Shown piece after piece: positions 32,502-42,001 of a stretch of DNA of 64,000 nt. Within the stretch, counting starts at the first letter, position 1; each line of letters begins with the position of its first letter. The notes under the pieces were generated by a model. That model did no database searches and was not told the DNA's origin. It saw only the letters and a list, made by a program, of their open reading frames with translations. Origin of the DNA: Rhodococcoides fascians A44A (lineage in GTDB: Bacteria > Actinomycetota > Actinomycetes > Mycobacteriales > Mycobacteriaceae); NCBI RefSeq assembly GCF_000760735.1, contig NZ_JMEX01000001.1, positions 38,651-102,650 of the forward strand. Direction: 5' to 3'. The position numbers and the translations under genes are program-made.

Positions 32502-33923
32502 TCACCGGCAGGCGTTCGACGCTCCGCGGTAGGACAGGGCAGTTGCGGCCACGACTGCAGCGAACAGGGCCGGGTACGCCAGCTGCACAGCGGTGTCGAA
32601 CCAGGCCGGGCCTTCGAACATGAAAATGCCGATCGCCTTGATGCCGCGGTAGTCGGTGAAGAACCATGCGGTCACCGGAAGTATCACCGCCACCGGGACC
32701 GTCCACGCCCACCTGCTGCGGTGCCGGTGTGCGTAGTCGAGCGCGAGGACGGTGAGCGGGATGCACCACACCCAGTGATGACCCCACGCGAACGGCGACA
32801 CCATCGGAGTGCTCAGACCGCAGATCGTCAACCCCAACAACCGATTTCCGCCCCGATATGCCCGCTGCGCCGCCCACAACCCGATTGCTGCGACCACCAC
32901 GGCGCCGGCCAGCCACACCCACACCGGCGGGGTGTGCCCGGGCCAGGCCCGCGCCAACGCCCCGTGCAGGGACTGATTCGCCGGCGACGCCAACGCCCCG
33001 ATCCGCTCCGACTCGCTCATCGCACCGGTGAAGAACCGCCACGCATCCTTCGGGAGAATGGCCACACCCGCGGCCACGGTCACCGCGAACACAGCGGCCG
33101 CGGTGACGGCGCTGCGCCACTGCCGCAGAACAAGGAGATACAGCACGAAGAAAGCGGGGGTCAGTTTCAGCCCGGCCGCGATCCCCACCCCGACACCGCG
33201 CAGACGGCTACCGTCGGCGCGGGCGAGATCGAACAACACCAGCACCAACAGCAGCAGGTTGATCTGACCGAGCCACATCGTCATCCGCACCGGTTCGAGC
33301 CACGACACCCCCGCCGCCACCCCCACACTGATCAGCCACACCCGTGGCCCTCGGTAGCCGAGGATCCGCCACGACGCCATGACCGCGGCATACACCAACA
33401 CCGCATTGACGATCTGCATCACCGCGATCGCAGTGTCGACACTCATCCACGCCAACGGCACGAACACCAACGCCGCGAACGGGGGATAGGTGAACGGCAA
33501 CCCCACCTCGAACAACGCGAACTCGTACAACGGCAGCCCGTCCGCCACCATCTGCCCGCCGTGACGGTAGACGATCGTGTCGACCCCGTTGCCGAACAAC
33601 CCGAACGCACCCCGCCACCCCAGAAACCAGCCGTGCGCCGCCACCGCCACCACCACCGCAATGACCGACCCCACCATCCACCGCCACCCGAACCGAGCCG
33701 AACCAGGCCCGGACCCGGACGCACCCCCGCCCCCACGCCCTGATACCGCAGAAGCAGCAGCGGCGGAGGCGGTTTCGGTGCCCACCCCAGTCCCGGCCGC
33801 ACCGTGGCCGTCGACCCGCTCGGTGCGGGCGCCAGACCCGACCGGACGAGCTGCAGAGGGCCGCGCTGCAGAGGGCTGGAGTGCAGGCGGAGATGAGGGG
33901 CGTCGGTGGGCGGACACGGTCAT
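32502..33923 (-). CDS. GT87-family membrane glycosyltransferase (mannosyltransferase-like)
   Basis: About 473 residues from ATG 33923. After a disordered Pro/Ala-rich head there are 9-11 hydrophobic segments. The DUF2029/GT87 pattern GVDTIVYRHGG ... LPLYEFALFEVGLPFTYPPFAALVFVP and later LEPVRMTMWLGQINLLL fits polyprenyl-phosphomannose-dependent alpha-1,2-mannosyltransferases of lipoarabinomannan synthesis. It is expected in the cytoplasmic membrane, building cell-envelope glycans. A plasmid copy may modify the envelope of the host. It diverges from the mycolyltransferase-like gene. Confidence 0.85.
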   Translation of the reverse strand: MTVSAHRRPSSPPALQPSAARPSAARPVGSGARTERVDGHGAAGTGVGTETASAAAASAVSGRGGGGASGSGPGSARFGWRWMVGSVIAVVVAVAAHGWFLGWRGAFGLFGNGVDTIVYRHGGQMVADGLPLYEFALFEVGLPFTYPPFAALVFVPLAWMSVDTAIAVMQIVNAVLVYAAVMASWRILGYRGPRVWLISVGVAAGVSWLEPVRMTMWLGQINLLLLVLVLFDLARADGSRLRGVGVGIAAGLKLTPAFFVLYLLVLRQWRSAVTAAAVFAVTVAAGVAILPKDAWRFFTGAMSESERIGALASPANQSLHGALARAWPGHTPPVWVWLAGAVVVAAIGLWAAQRAYRGGNRLLGLTICGLSTPMVSPFAWGHHWVWCIPLTVLALDYAHRHRSRWAWTVPVAVILPVTAWFFTDYRGIKAIGIFMFEGPAWFDTAVQLAYPALFAAVVAATALSYRGASNACR

Positions 33924-34123
33924 ACCTGTCACCGTAGAACCGGACACAGCAACCAAGACGTCGCGACACGAACAGAACGGTATGTTTTCGTGACCGGTTC
34001 GTGAACCACACGAACCACCACACCTGGCATGCTCACCTGGTGCAGATGTGGCCCCTGAGACCAACACGTCCGAAGCAAACGGCAAGTCCGAGGCCACCGG
34101 GTCCCGATGCGCAGCTCAGCAGC

Positions 34124-35269
34124 ATGCGCTCATCCCGTGCGCCACACAGGGGCGCTGCGGTGCTAATCGTGGCCGCTCTCACCGGCGTACTCGCAACTGC
34201 AGGAATGCATCCTGCCGCCGCGAAACCGGCACCTGCACCCGTACCGGCGCCTGCACCGCTCGTCGAATACTCGGCGCCTGCAGTCCCTCTAGCACTCGAG
34301 CCGGCAGCAGGGCTGGGGGAGCTGGGGGAGGTGCTGGGGGCGGGGTCGTCGAGCACAGCAGCAGAGCACATCGCCGCGGTGGTGCAGCGGCGTGAGGTGT
34401 CCGGGACCCGGGAGATCCTCGAGGTGTTCTCCCCGGCGATGAACCGCACCATCGTCAACGAAGTCCTCCGCCCCACCCGCGCAGGTGGTGGGGCAGGTAG
34501 AGGTGGTGGGGCGCCATCGTTGATTTTGCTCAACGGCGCCCTCGGCAACGAGGACGGTGTCGGCTGGCTCAACAATTCCGGTATCGAGGAATTCTTCGCC
34601 GACAAGAACGTCACCGTGATCCTTCCGGTCGGCGGACGATTCAGCTTCTACACCGACTGGCAGACACCGGACCCTGTTCTCGGGGTCAACCGGTGGCAGA
34701 CATACCTGACCCGCGAGCTACCCGCCGCGATCGACACCGCCTACGGCAGCAACGGCCGCCGCGCGGTCGCCGGGTTGTCGATGTCCGGCGGCCCCGCACT
34801 GGATCTGGCGATCCAAGCACCCGATGTCTTCGACGCGGCAGCATCGCTGAGTGGATGCCCCGCGCCCTCGCATCCATTGGCGACCGCAGGGATGTCGGCC
34901 ATGATCGCGGGCGGGCTCAACAATCCGTTCAACATGTGGGGGCCACCCGGAGCACCGGGGTGGCGTGAACACGACCCCGCCGTCAACGTCGAACGCCTCC
35001 GCGGCACCGCCGTCTACGTCTCCGCCTCTACAGGGGCGCCGGGGCCGGTCGACCGCATCCCACCCGGTGCGGTGCCGCCCTTCGGCGGCATGATCGTCGA
35101 AGCGCTCGTCAACCACTGCACCAGCATTTTCGTCGACGCTCTCCAGGCGGCGGGGGTGCCGGCGACAGTGTCGATGCGCCCCGACGGCGCCCACACCTGG
35201 GCCCTGTTCGAAGACCAACTCCGCGAAGCCTGGCACACCACCCTCGCCCCCGCCCTCCACACCACCTAA
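34124..35269 (+). CDS. Secreted esterase of the mycolyltransferase (antigen 85) type
   Basis: About 381 residues from ATG 34124, with a signal peptide (AAVLIVAALTGVLATAGMHPAAAKP) and then a Pro/Ala spacer. The alpha/beta-hydrolase domain has the nucleophile Ser in GLSMSGG near 225, and a His in AHTWALFEDQ near the end (the HxW arrangement of Ag85 proteins). Family members move mycolic acids onto arabinogalactan or trehalose. In-frame starts exist further upstream (34001, 34046), but only this one places the signal peptide correctly. Its presence ties the host to the mycolate-bearing actinobacteria. Confidence 0.8.
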   Translation: MRSSRAPHRGAAVLIVAALTGVLATAGMHPAAAKPAPAPVPAPAPLVEYSAPAVPLALEPAAGLGELGEVLGAGSSSTAAEHIAAVVQRREVSGTREILEVFSPAMNRTIVNEVLRPTRAGGGAGRGGGAPSLILLNGALGNEDGVGWLNNSGIEEFFADKNVTVILPVGGRFSFYTDWQTPDPVLGVNRWQTYLTRELPAAIDTAYGSNGRRAVAGLSMSGGPALDLAIQAPDVFDAAASLSGCPAPSHPLATAGMSAMIAGGLNNPFNMWGPPGAPGWREHDPAVNVERLRGTAVYVSASTGAPGPVDRIPPGAVPPFGGMIVEALVNHCTSIFVDALQAAGVPATVSMRPDGAHTWALFEDQLREAWHTTLAPALHTT

Positions 35270-35404
35270 CCCGCCGCTAGCTCACCGCCCGACGTTCAGG
35301 CACTCGGCACAACCCAGGCACACAAGCCCGCAGGAATGCAATGGTGTACCTGCACAGTCGACTTCATGGTGCGATGTGATGCCGACGCGGCTACCCCGAC
35401 ACGG

Positions 35405-35704
35405 TTACTCGACGTGGTCGACAGACACTCCCGACGGAGCAGGGGTCTGGCGGGGCGCGATGTCGGGCCGCAGGGCCGCTGCAACCACCATCACGGTCAC
35501 CCCGACCGCCGCCGCACCGGACATAGCAGTGGTGACCCGGGAGAACACGTCGACGGCAGCGAGCACACCGACCGCAGTGAGCAGACATGCCACCCACCGT
35601 GCGGCAGCGACCGCATACACGCCCTCACGTGGTGGGCGATACCGCAGAACCAGACTCACCCCCACACCCACCACAATCGCCACCACAGCTATCACAATCG
35701 ACAT
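35405..35704 (-). CDS. Small membrane protein, unknown
   Basis: 99 residues with three hydrophobic segments (IVIAVVAIVVGVGVSLVL, VACLLTAVGVLAAVDVF, AAAVGVTVMVVAAAL). ATG 35704 has AGGGAGG 8 nt upstream, a better start than the GTG 6 bp earlier. No family recognised. Confidence 0.6.
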   Translation of the reverse strand: MSIVIAVVAIVVGVGVSLVLRYRPPREGVYAVAAARWVACLLTAVGVLAAVDVFSRVTTAMSGAAAVGVTVMVVAAALRPDIAPRQTPAPSGVSVDHVE

Positions 35705-35870
35705 CCACACACCTCCCTACACCGGCGGCTGCACAAGCCGAGCCACGAATCGAAGAATTGCAGGTCCGTGGACGGCGACCACGACCGACCTCTCCGGCAA
35801 CGATATCGGTCGACCGCCGGCGTGCCTGCAATTTCTGTACCACTGAGCACGCCGTGCCGAACACTGGTCG

Positions 35871-36014
35871 TCAGGGGCGGGGCGAGCGGCACCGGCGCCG
35901 TAGCGCAGCTATCAGCCGCGTCACCTCGAGCACCACCAACACCGGCACAAGCGTCGCCACCACCACAGCAGCGATCACCAACGTTGGAATCAGCAGCGAA
36001 TACACACCGGGCAT
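35871..36014 (-). CDS. Very small single-span membrane protein
   Basis: 47 residues: one long hydrophobic segment (LLIPTLVIAAVVVATLVPVLVVL) and a basic tail (RLIAALRRRCRSPRP). GGGAGG lies about 12 nt before ATG 36014. It is 166 bp upstream of the other small membrane gene on the same strand, so the two may be one unit. Confidence 0.45.
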   Translation of the reverse strand: MPGVYSLLIPTLVIAAVVVATLVPVLVVLEVTRLIAALRRRCRSPRP

Positions 36015-36069
36015 CGACCCCACTCGCCTCCCACCTGCAGAGTTCCGTCCACAGAAAACCTCACGCAAA

Positions 36070-36108
36070 GAAGGCTCCGCATCGGCTTCAGACCGACGCG
36101 GAGCCTTC
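36070..36108. terminator. Stem-loop terminator, 11-bp arms
   Basis: GAAGGCTCCGC and its exact complement enclose a loop that contains a second small CGG..CCG hairpin. It lies between the Lsr2 gene and the small membrane gene, both on the minus strand, so it probably ends Lsr2 transcription. Confidence 0.6.
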
Positions 36109-36288
36109 CTCGGTGTGCCCACCCCGTGAGAGCGGACACGGCCCCATTCTCCCGCACAAGGACCCACACCCGCACGGAAGAGACAACCGACCCACCTGCG
36201 TAGCGCCTGCTCTCCCAGCCAGGACGGTCACGGCATAGTCTAAAACCCGGCGCCGTCGATCCGCCACCACATCACTGGCGGCAGCGAG

Positions 36289-36654
36289 TCAGTGTGCAGC
36301 CTCGAACGCCTCGACGATGTCGGCAGGGATGCGGCCACGATCGTTGACCTCGTAGCCTTCGTCGGCAGCCCACTGCCGAATCGCCCGTGTCTGCGCCGGA
36401 TCACGCTTGGTCGTCGCCCCGCCGACAGACGGCGACACCGACTTGGACGATGGCTTGCGTTTGCGTCCACCGACCCGTGTCGCATGCCCGATGTAGTAGT
36501 CGAGCTTGCGATGAAACTCTGTTGCATTCTTCGATTTCAGATCGATGACGTATTCGACGCCACTGACCGAGAATTCGATCGTCTCACCGGAATCATCGGA
36601 AATGACCGATCCATCGATGTCATCGACCAAGTGAACAGATACCTGCTTCGCCAC
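36289..36654 (-). CDS. lsr2: Lsr2-like nucleoid protein/xenogeneic silencer
   Basis: 121 residues (GTG 36654, AGAGAGG upstream). The N-terminal dimerisation domain (AKQVSVHLVDDIDGS...ETIEFSVSGVEYVIDLKSKNATEFHRKLDYYI) and the C-terminal DNA-binding domain with the NDRGRIPADIVEAFEAAH motif are both present; RGR is the minor-groove AT-hook. Lsr2 coats AT-rich DNA and silences acquired genes. An element-borne copy may keep its own lower-GC cargo quiet in the host. A 20-bp palindrome lies 84 bp upstream. Confidence 0.92.
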   Translation of the reverse strand: MAKQVSVHLVDDIDGSVISDDSGETIEFSVSGVEYVIDLKSKNATEFHRKLDYYIGHATRVGGRKRKPSSKSVSPSVGGATTKRDPAQTRAIRQWAADEGYEVNDRGRIPADIVEAFEAAH

Positions 36655-36737
36655 GAAAACGCCTCTCTCGACCATCACACCGGACCCCACCGCACTCGGC
36701 CGGAATAAACCACCGCGTACCACGTGAATACCGACCG

Positions 36738-36757
36738 AATCAGAACATGTTCTGATT
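36738..36757. promoter_or_regulatory. 20-bp perfect palindrome upstream of lsr2
   Basis: AATCAGAACA-TGTTCTGATT is perfectly symmetric, next to a TATTAT -10-like box (minus strand) at about 36761-36766. It is a likely operator for lsr2. It is not a standard actinobacterial SOS box because GAAC and GTTC are 2, not 4, bases apart. Confidence 0.6.
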
Positions 36758-36779
36758 CATAATAGCGTGCCGCATTGTC

Positions 36780-37421
36780 GCCGACCCGCGTGCCCGGTAG
36801 GACGTAATGCGCTCGGGTGTTTTGCATGTCTTATTTATTTGTCGAGCTGACCGTTGTGCGACGGGCGGACGGTTGCCGCTGCTCGTACTGCACCACCAGG
36901 CCCCCTGTTTCTCATCAGTGCTGCCGCGACATCGTGCCAGGTCGGCTTCCGTCGCTCCCCCACAGTCGCCTCCAACATCTACTTACCTGGAGGTGGTCGC
37001 TCGATCTTCGTCCGCGCAGCCGGTGCTCAACACCGGAAAAATGCAGAGCCTGTGGTGCTGTGCACTACTTCTGGTGCTGTGCATTACTTTTCGCAAAAGG
37101 TCGAAGCCGGGCCGCCCTGCGGGCGTCCACCGAATCGAACTGCGCTGCGCTCCGTGTTATGAAAAGAATTTTTGTTTTCCCTTTCTGGCTGTCCGATTGT
37201 GACCGGCGGTGACCTCCGCGCAACCGCCTTGCGTCCGCTGCGCTCCCGGCCCGGAGGGCTCCGAAACTTTTCACACAGCGTGCCTTCGGCTGAAAACTTT
37301 CGGCCCGGCAATTGCACTCCGGCCCCCTCGTGCCGGTCCAACTCTCCCTTGCCAGAACGGCAAAAAAATTGGCGGAACCCCCTCCACGGGTACGTCACCG
37401 AGTCACCAGGGAGTATCGATC
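36780..37421. other. Long non-coding region with short direct repeats
   Basis: About 640 bp without a supported gene. It has patchy composition, with AT-rich stretches (TTATTTATTTG near 36830; AAGAATTTTTGTTTTCCC near 37165; AAAAAAATTGG near 37363). TGGTGCTGTGCA(C/T)TACT occurs twice, at about 37050 and 37071. Such a block could be an origin or a non-coding RNA; it ends in AGGGAG, the ribosome binding site of the next gene. Confidence 0.45.
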
Positions 37422-38042
37422 ATGGCAGCGAAATACAAGCGCAAAGGCGCACCGCTCGACATCACGGGAATGGACCGCAGACGCGAAGCAGCGATGCGCG
37501 CCGCCGACGCTCACGCCGTGATCACCCACACCACCGCCATCCTCGCCGAAATCGGCGTGATCGACGTGCGGGTCCTGCACGCCGGATCCCACACCGCCGA
37601 ACTGCACATCAACCTCGGCCCGTTCTTCCTGATCTTCCGTAACGCCGCCGCCGTCCACGGATTCATCTCCGCGTTCGCCTCGGTCCGCTCCCAGATGTTC
37701 GGACTCACCGGCAAAGTCGGTGCACCGCTGACCGTGCGCGAAGAGTTCGCGATGGCTACCCTCGCCGTCGTCTATCTCGACACCCCGAAGTACCACGTCG
37801 AGAACGTCCAGCGCTACAGCGAAACCCAACGCCGACCCATCCACTGGGTCGAACTCGTCATGGGCCCGGTGACCTGGCGCATCGTCGACCACGACAGCTA
37901 CGACACCCTGATGGAGCAATTCCGGACGCTGCACCGCGTCTCGGTCGGTGCATTCGCCGACGGTGGCCGCTACCGCCGCGACCCCACCAAAGTCCTCGAC
38001 GCCTTCGACGACACCGACACCGACACCGACAGCGGAGCCTGA
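37422..38042 (+). CDS. Conserved-looking element protein, unknown
   Basis: 206 residues from ATG 37422 with AGGGAG upstream. Soluble, with a mixed alpha/beta middle (VRVLHAGSHTAELHINLGPFFLIFRNAAAVHGFISAF) and an acidic Asp/Thr repeat tail (DDTDTDTDSG). No known domain was recognised. It is followed by a strong terminator, so it is a single-gene unit. Confidence 0.7.
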   Translation: MAAKYKRKGAPLDITGMDRRREAAMRAADAHAVITHTTAILAEIGVIDVRVLHAGSHTAELHINLGPFFLIFRNAAAVHGFISAFASVRSQMFGLTGKVGAPLTVREEFAMATLAVVYLDTPKYHVENVQRYSETQRRPIHWVELVMGPVTWRIVDHDSYDTLMEQFRTLHRVSVGAFADGGRYRRDPTKVLDAFDDTDTDTDSGA

Positions 38043-38068
38043 GCGCCCCCCCACACCGGCCCGTAGTC

Positions 38069-38106
38069 GATCGGCCCGGACCCCGTCCACCAGGTCCGGG
38101 CCGATC
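38069..38106. terminator. 14-bp perfect stem-loop
   Basis: GATCGGCCCGGACC, a 10-nt loop, then the exact complement, 27 bp after the stop of the preceding gene. Confidence 0.7.
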
Positions 38107-38238
38107 CGGCTGCGCCGTCCACAAGGCGATTGTTCATCCACAGGCCCGGGTGAAACCCGTCGACAGTGCGTCCGCTCGCGCGCCCTGAGGTGTCACACTG
38201 TTGCCGCCCCCGACCGCCGCACCCGAAGGACACCCCTT

Positions 38239-38526
38239 GTGATCACCTGGACCTTGACCACCACCGTCTTCGGTCGCCGCCCGGCACTGACCGCCGCCGG
38301 CAGCGAACTCACCCGCACCGACGCCGCCCACGCCGCCGCGAACGCGGCCCGCTCGGCGCTGATGGACGCCGCCTCCGATGTCGTCGCAGCAACAGGACCG
38401 GTGTACCGCATCGCCCTCGACGAGGGCGTGGTGCTGACGATCGGCACCGGCGGAACCAGCAGCGGCCGACTCGTCCTCGACGACGCACTCGATGCCCTCG
38501 AAACATTCGAACACCACCACCCATAA
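38239..38526 (+). CDS. Small hypothetical protein
   Basis: 95 residues from GTG 38239 with AAGGA 8 nt upstream. The pattern WTLTTTVFGRRPALTAAGSE, then an Ala-rich helix, then VLTIGTGGTSSGRL and DALDALETFEHHHP suggests a small alpha/beta protein. No family recognised. It lies between backbone genes of the element on the same strand. Confidence 0.6.
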   Translation: MITWTLTTTVFGRRPALTAAGSELTRTDAAHAAANAARSALMDAASDVVAATGPVYRIALDEGVVLTIGTGGTSSGRLVLDDALDALETFEHHHP

Positions 38527-38909
38527 TCCACCCGGCCTTGCCCCGACACCCTTCACTGAATCACGGGACTCAGGAACATCAGGAACGCGAAATGTCGAGG
38601 CGTATAAATCGACCAAAACAATTGCCATGCAACATGTGCCAGTACATCACCGAACGCAGCGATACCCGCGACATCGGTGCGCCACCGTAGCCGGAACCGA
38701 CACGAACACCCGACGCAGAGGCTTGGTTCGTCGAAAGATGGATCAGCGCAATGATATTCGATCAAATGGTAGCAGTTCTGGCTGGATATCGGCCCGTTTG
38801 TGCGGTATGCTGAAGCGATTCGAAAAGTGTTGCACCATAGACTGTTACGAAGAATTCGCCCCGGCTCGACCGGGCTGACCATCCGCCCTTCGAGCCGAAA
38901 AGGACCGCT
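38527..38909. other. Promoter-bearing gap before the DnaB-N-like gene
   Basis: 380 bp of lower GC. A TATGCT -10-like box at about 38802 and AAAGGA just before the ATG at 38910 are visible. No gene-like frame with a ribosome binding site. Confidence 0.4.
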
Positions 38910-39530
38910 ATGAACGCACTGCGTGCAGTACCCGCACCGAACGACGCGGGCAACGGTATTGCTGCTGGAGTGGCTCTCGCGCTTGCCGACGACGGCGGGG
39001 ACATCGACAGTGGGAACGTATTCGAGCCGGCGACCGACCCGGAAGCGTTGCTGCTGTGTGCCCTGATGTGGAGCTTTCACCCCGCCAATGGCAGCACCGA
39101 GATTCGGCGCATCACCGCCGCTCTCACCGCAGGCGACTTCGACGACGTCGCCTACGGCCGCGTGTTCACCATCATCGCCGGACTGGTCACCGATACCCGG
39201 CCCTACGACCCGGCCAGTGTCACCGACGCGCTCATCCGATCCGGGGCCGACGGCGCGAAAGACGCACTCCTGCGCCGACGTCTGAACGGTGTCATCACCG
39301 CCGGAGCCGAAGCGCTCCTGATCACCCACTACGCCGACATCGTGCTCTCCCAGGCCTACCGCCGCAGCTTCCGCACCGCCGGAACATCGATCACCCAGGC
39401 CGCCGAAGAGCTGCCGGAAGAGCAGTTGTTCGACCACATGGTCACCCTCGGGCGCCGGCAACGCGACGCATTCGCCCGCCTCGAGCAGTTCCGACGCCCA
39501 GACCCCGCCGCCATGGGAGGGCGGGCATGA
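38910..39530 (+). CDS. DnaB-helicase N-terminal-like protein
   Basis: 206 residues. The segment from about 40 to 140 (DPEALLLCALMWSF ... VAYGRVFTIIAGLVTDTRPYDPASVTDALIRSGA) has the helical pattern of the DnaB N-terminal domain, without the ATPase domain. Stand-alone DnaB-N proteins occur on actinobacterial plasmids and may interact with the replicative primase. The ATG follows AAAGGA; the stop overlaps the next ATG (ATGA), so an operon begins here. Confidence 0.7.
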   Translation: MNALRAVPAPNDAGNGIAAGVALALADDGGDIDSGNVFEPATDPEALLLCALMWSFHPANGSTEIRRITAALTAGDFDDVAYGRVFTIIAGLVTDTRPYDPASVTDALIRSGADGAKDALLRRRLNGVITAGAEALLITHYADIVLSQAYRRSFRTAGTSITQAAEELPEEQLFDHMVTLGRRQRDAFARLEQFRRPDPAAMGGRA

Positions 39531-40431
39531 CAAGCTCGACAGCAATGACCGACGAACCCGCCACCACACCCGCTACCGACCCCGTCGTGGACACAGGCGT
39601 CGATGACAGTCTCCCGGCTGCTGTCCGCGCCGCGATCACCGCCGTCCACCACAGTGCACACGACCTCGAGTCCGTCGCCCCGGGCCCCGGCGCGATCACC
39701 GTGCAGGTGTGTTCGGCATCGGAACTGTCCTACGACCCCGCAGCTTGGACCACCATCGGGACCTACCGTGCAGGTGATGCCGTGCTGCTCGCTGATCGTC
39801 TCGTCGACGCGCTCGGCGAGAGCGCGAACGTGCACACCGACGCCGGTGTCCTCGTCGTCACCCACACCTACACCGACCCCCACCCCGATCCAGACACCGT
39901 GACCGAGCCGGGCACCAACTCCGATGCAGGCACCGCGGCCGTGAACGGCAGAGCAGAGGACGCAACCATGACCACCACCGAAGACGAGATCGCCGAAGCA
40001 CCACTGCTGACCCTGCACACCGACCGGGTCCACGAACTCGGCGATACCGTGCGCGACCGGCTGGGAACGCGCACCTGCTGCAACTGCAGCAGCACTGGCT
40101 GCTGCAGAGCGCGATCGACACCGGAGTGATCACCTACGACCGGCAGAAATGGGGTGAACTCGCGCTCGGGGCGATCTTCGAGGACCCCGATCAGCATGTG
40201 ATCGTCTTCCGGATCACTTACGACATCGCCGGCGCACCGAACGTCACCGACACTGCAGAAACGGACTACCCATCCGACTTCGGCGATCTCGACACCGACG
40301 CCCAGAACACTGTCCCCTCGACCCTCGTACCGGATCCGCCGACCGCAGCCGGGTGGCTGAGCTACCTCGTCGACGCGCTCAACGAGCTGCACCGCGCCAC
40401 CGGCGCGCTGGTGCACGGCTGGCCACGCTGA
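39527..40431 (+). pseudogene. Frameshifted hypothetical, paralogue of 41034-41573
   Basis: From ATG 39527 one frame runs to a TGA at 40129, and a second frame (GTG 40126) runs to 40431. Joining them near 40065-40080 gives a continuous protein. Its C-terminal 150 residues match the intact paralogue at 41034 (LLTLH.DR near the start, QQHWLLQSAIDTGVITYDR against EPHWYLGFAIRDDIITWNT, and PSTL.PDPPT..W and ALV.(G/S)WPR at the end). Past the shift, the first frame becomes Cys-rich nonsense. A GTGA overlap could allow reinitiation of the C-terminal part. Confidence 0.7.
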
Positions 40432-41033
40432 CCCGCCGCGTCCACGCAGACCGGCAAACCACGCACACCGAAAAACCATGCACACCAACAGATCGCGGGG
40501 ATTCACAGCGCCGTCTGGCGTCAGGCCCGGTACGGGTGGCCCGGACTTGTTGCTACCGGCCCGCCAAGCATGATGGAGACCATGGACACCGCCCACGTCG
40601 ACGACCTCCACGACCCGGCGATACGTACATAGGCGAGGTAGCACACCGCCCCGAGGAATCGGACGTGCTGTCCCTCTATCGCTATCTGAAAACCTGTACG
40701 CGATGGCGGATTACCTTGTACCCGTCGCGCATTGGACTGCCGGAGTCCCCTCGGTGATACGGCCACCGTGTCGGACGAAATCGAGGACACCGGTGCCGGG
40801 GAGCCGCGCAGCGGGTCGGGGATGGTCCGTCGGCACCGCGCCGCCTGACAACGCCTGGGCACCCTCCCGGCGGCCACCGGCAACGAAACCATGAACACAA
40901 CCGGGCGCTCGCAACCTCGACAAGGGCTGTGTCCCCTCGATCACGCAGCACGGGCCGCTGAGGCACGGTAAATCGTCAAGATGTGTTGACGCCGCATGGC
41001 AGCGACACGTGCACGTCACTTACCGGTAGGACA
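40432..41033. other. Gene-free gap between the two paralogues
   Basis: 600 bp with no frame showing a ribosome binding site and protein-like composition. It ends with GGTAGGACA just before ATG 41034. No dyads or repeats stood out. Confidence 0.45.
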
Positions 41034-41573
41034 ATGAAGACCATGAGCACCCCGAACCGCCACGGTGACACCACCCCAGGCACCACCCCGGACGCCGCAC
41101 CCGAGACCACGACCTCGCGTGACGAGGTGCTGTTGACGCTGCACCTGGACCGGCTCGATCACACCGAAGGATGGGACCGCCACACCCATATTGGAATCGA
41201 TCCAAAAAATTCGGCGATCGAACCGCACTGGTATCTGGGCTTCGCGATCCGCGACGACATTATCACCTGGAACACCGGCCGGTGGAACGAACCGACATTC
41301 GGTATCGATTTCACCGACGCCACCCAACACGAGGTCGAGTTCTCCATCCGCTACGACTTCCCCGGCAACACCGGAGTCCTGCACGTCGTGGCAGGGGACA
41401 GCACCGACTACCCCGACGACATCGACGAATTGACCATCGACCAGGTGCAAGCGTTGCCGTCGACGCTTACACCTGATCCGCCGACGATCGAGAACTGGCT
41501 TACCTACATCGTCGCCGAACTCAACACCCTGCACGCCGGTACCGCCGCATTGGTGCAGTCCTGGCCGCGATGA
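41034..41573 (+). CDS. Hypothetical protein, intact paralogue
   Basis: About 179 residues (ATG 41034; a second ATG at 41043). A Thr/Pro-rich head is followed by an alpha/beta body ending PSTLTPDPPTIENWLTYIVAELNTLHAGTAALVQSWPR. It is a clear paralogue of the frameshifted gene at 39527-40431. The stop overlaps the WhiB-like gene start (ATGA), so both are co-translated. Function unknown. Confidence 0.7.
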   Translation: MKTMSTPNRHGDTTPGTTPDAAPETTTSRDEVLLTLHLDRLDHTEGWDRHTHIGIDPKNSAIEPHWYLGFAIRDDIITWNTGRWNEPTFGIDFTDATQHEVEFSIRYDFPGNTGVLHVVAGDSTDYPDDIDELTIDQVQALPSTLTPDPPTIENWLTYIVAELNTLHAGTAALVQSWPR

Positions 41574-42001
41574 CCCCCGCCATACCCCCGAACCCCATCC
41601 CGCGGCAGTCCCGCCACCGAGACTCCCGGGGTGTCCCGGTGGAGACCGCGCATTCACGGTTGATCGCCCCCGACGCGCCGATCCCATGCCGTCAGAACCC
41701 GGCCGGGTGGGACGTCGACCGCACCGGCGCACCCGGTCTGCGCGCGGCGGTACGCGCGTGCCGATTGGACTGCCCCCTGCTCACCGAATGCCGCGTCGTC
41801 GCCCAGTCCGGGACAGTGCAACTACGGGCGATGGTGTGGGCCGGGATCGTCTACGACGAAAAAGGCGAACAGCTCGACCTCGATGATTCACGCGCGCGTG
41901 TCGGCGGCTGGGCCACTGTCCGTGACACCCGAATCCCCGACGCGACGGGCCGTATCTTCAACGGCCACACCGGGCGGTGGGAGGCACCCACCGGCACCTG
42001 A
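41570..42001 (+). CDS. WhiB-like iron-sulfur protein
   Basis: 143 residues. Four Cys in the WhiB spacing are visible: C40 in IPCRQNP, then ACRLDC (C-x3-C) and CPLLTEC (C-x5-C). The post-cluster VWAGI stretch corresponds to the usual G(I/V)WGG turn in degenerate form. Basic residues in the tail could bind DNA, but the typical AT-hook/R-rich end is weak. WhiB-like proteins carry a 4Fe-4S cluster and usually act with the sigma factor; copies are common on actinobacterial phages and plasmids. Confidence 0.75.
   Translation: MTPAIPPNPIPRQSRHRDSRGVPVETAHSRLIAPDAPIPCRQNPAGWDVDRTGAPGLRAAVRACRLDCPLLTECRVVAQSGTVQLRAMVWAGIVYDEKGEQLDLDDSRARVGGWATVRDTRIPDATGRIFNGHTGRWEAPTGT

Noticed and set aside
36738..36757. 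SOS (LexA) box
   Set aside because: GAAC and GTTC are separated by 2 bases; the actinobacterial and Bacillus-type boxes need 4.
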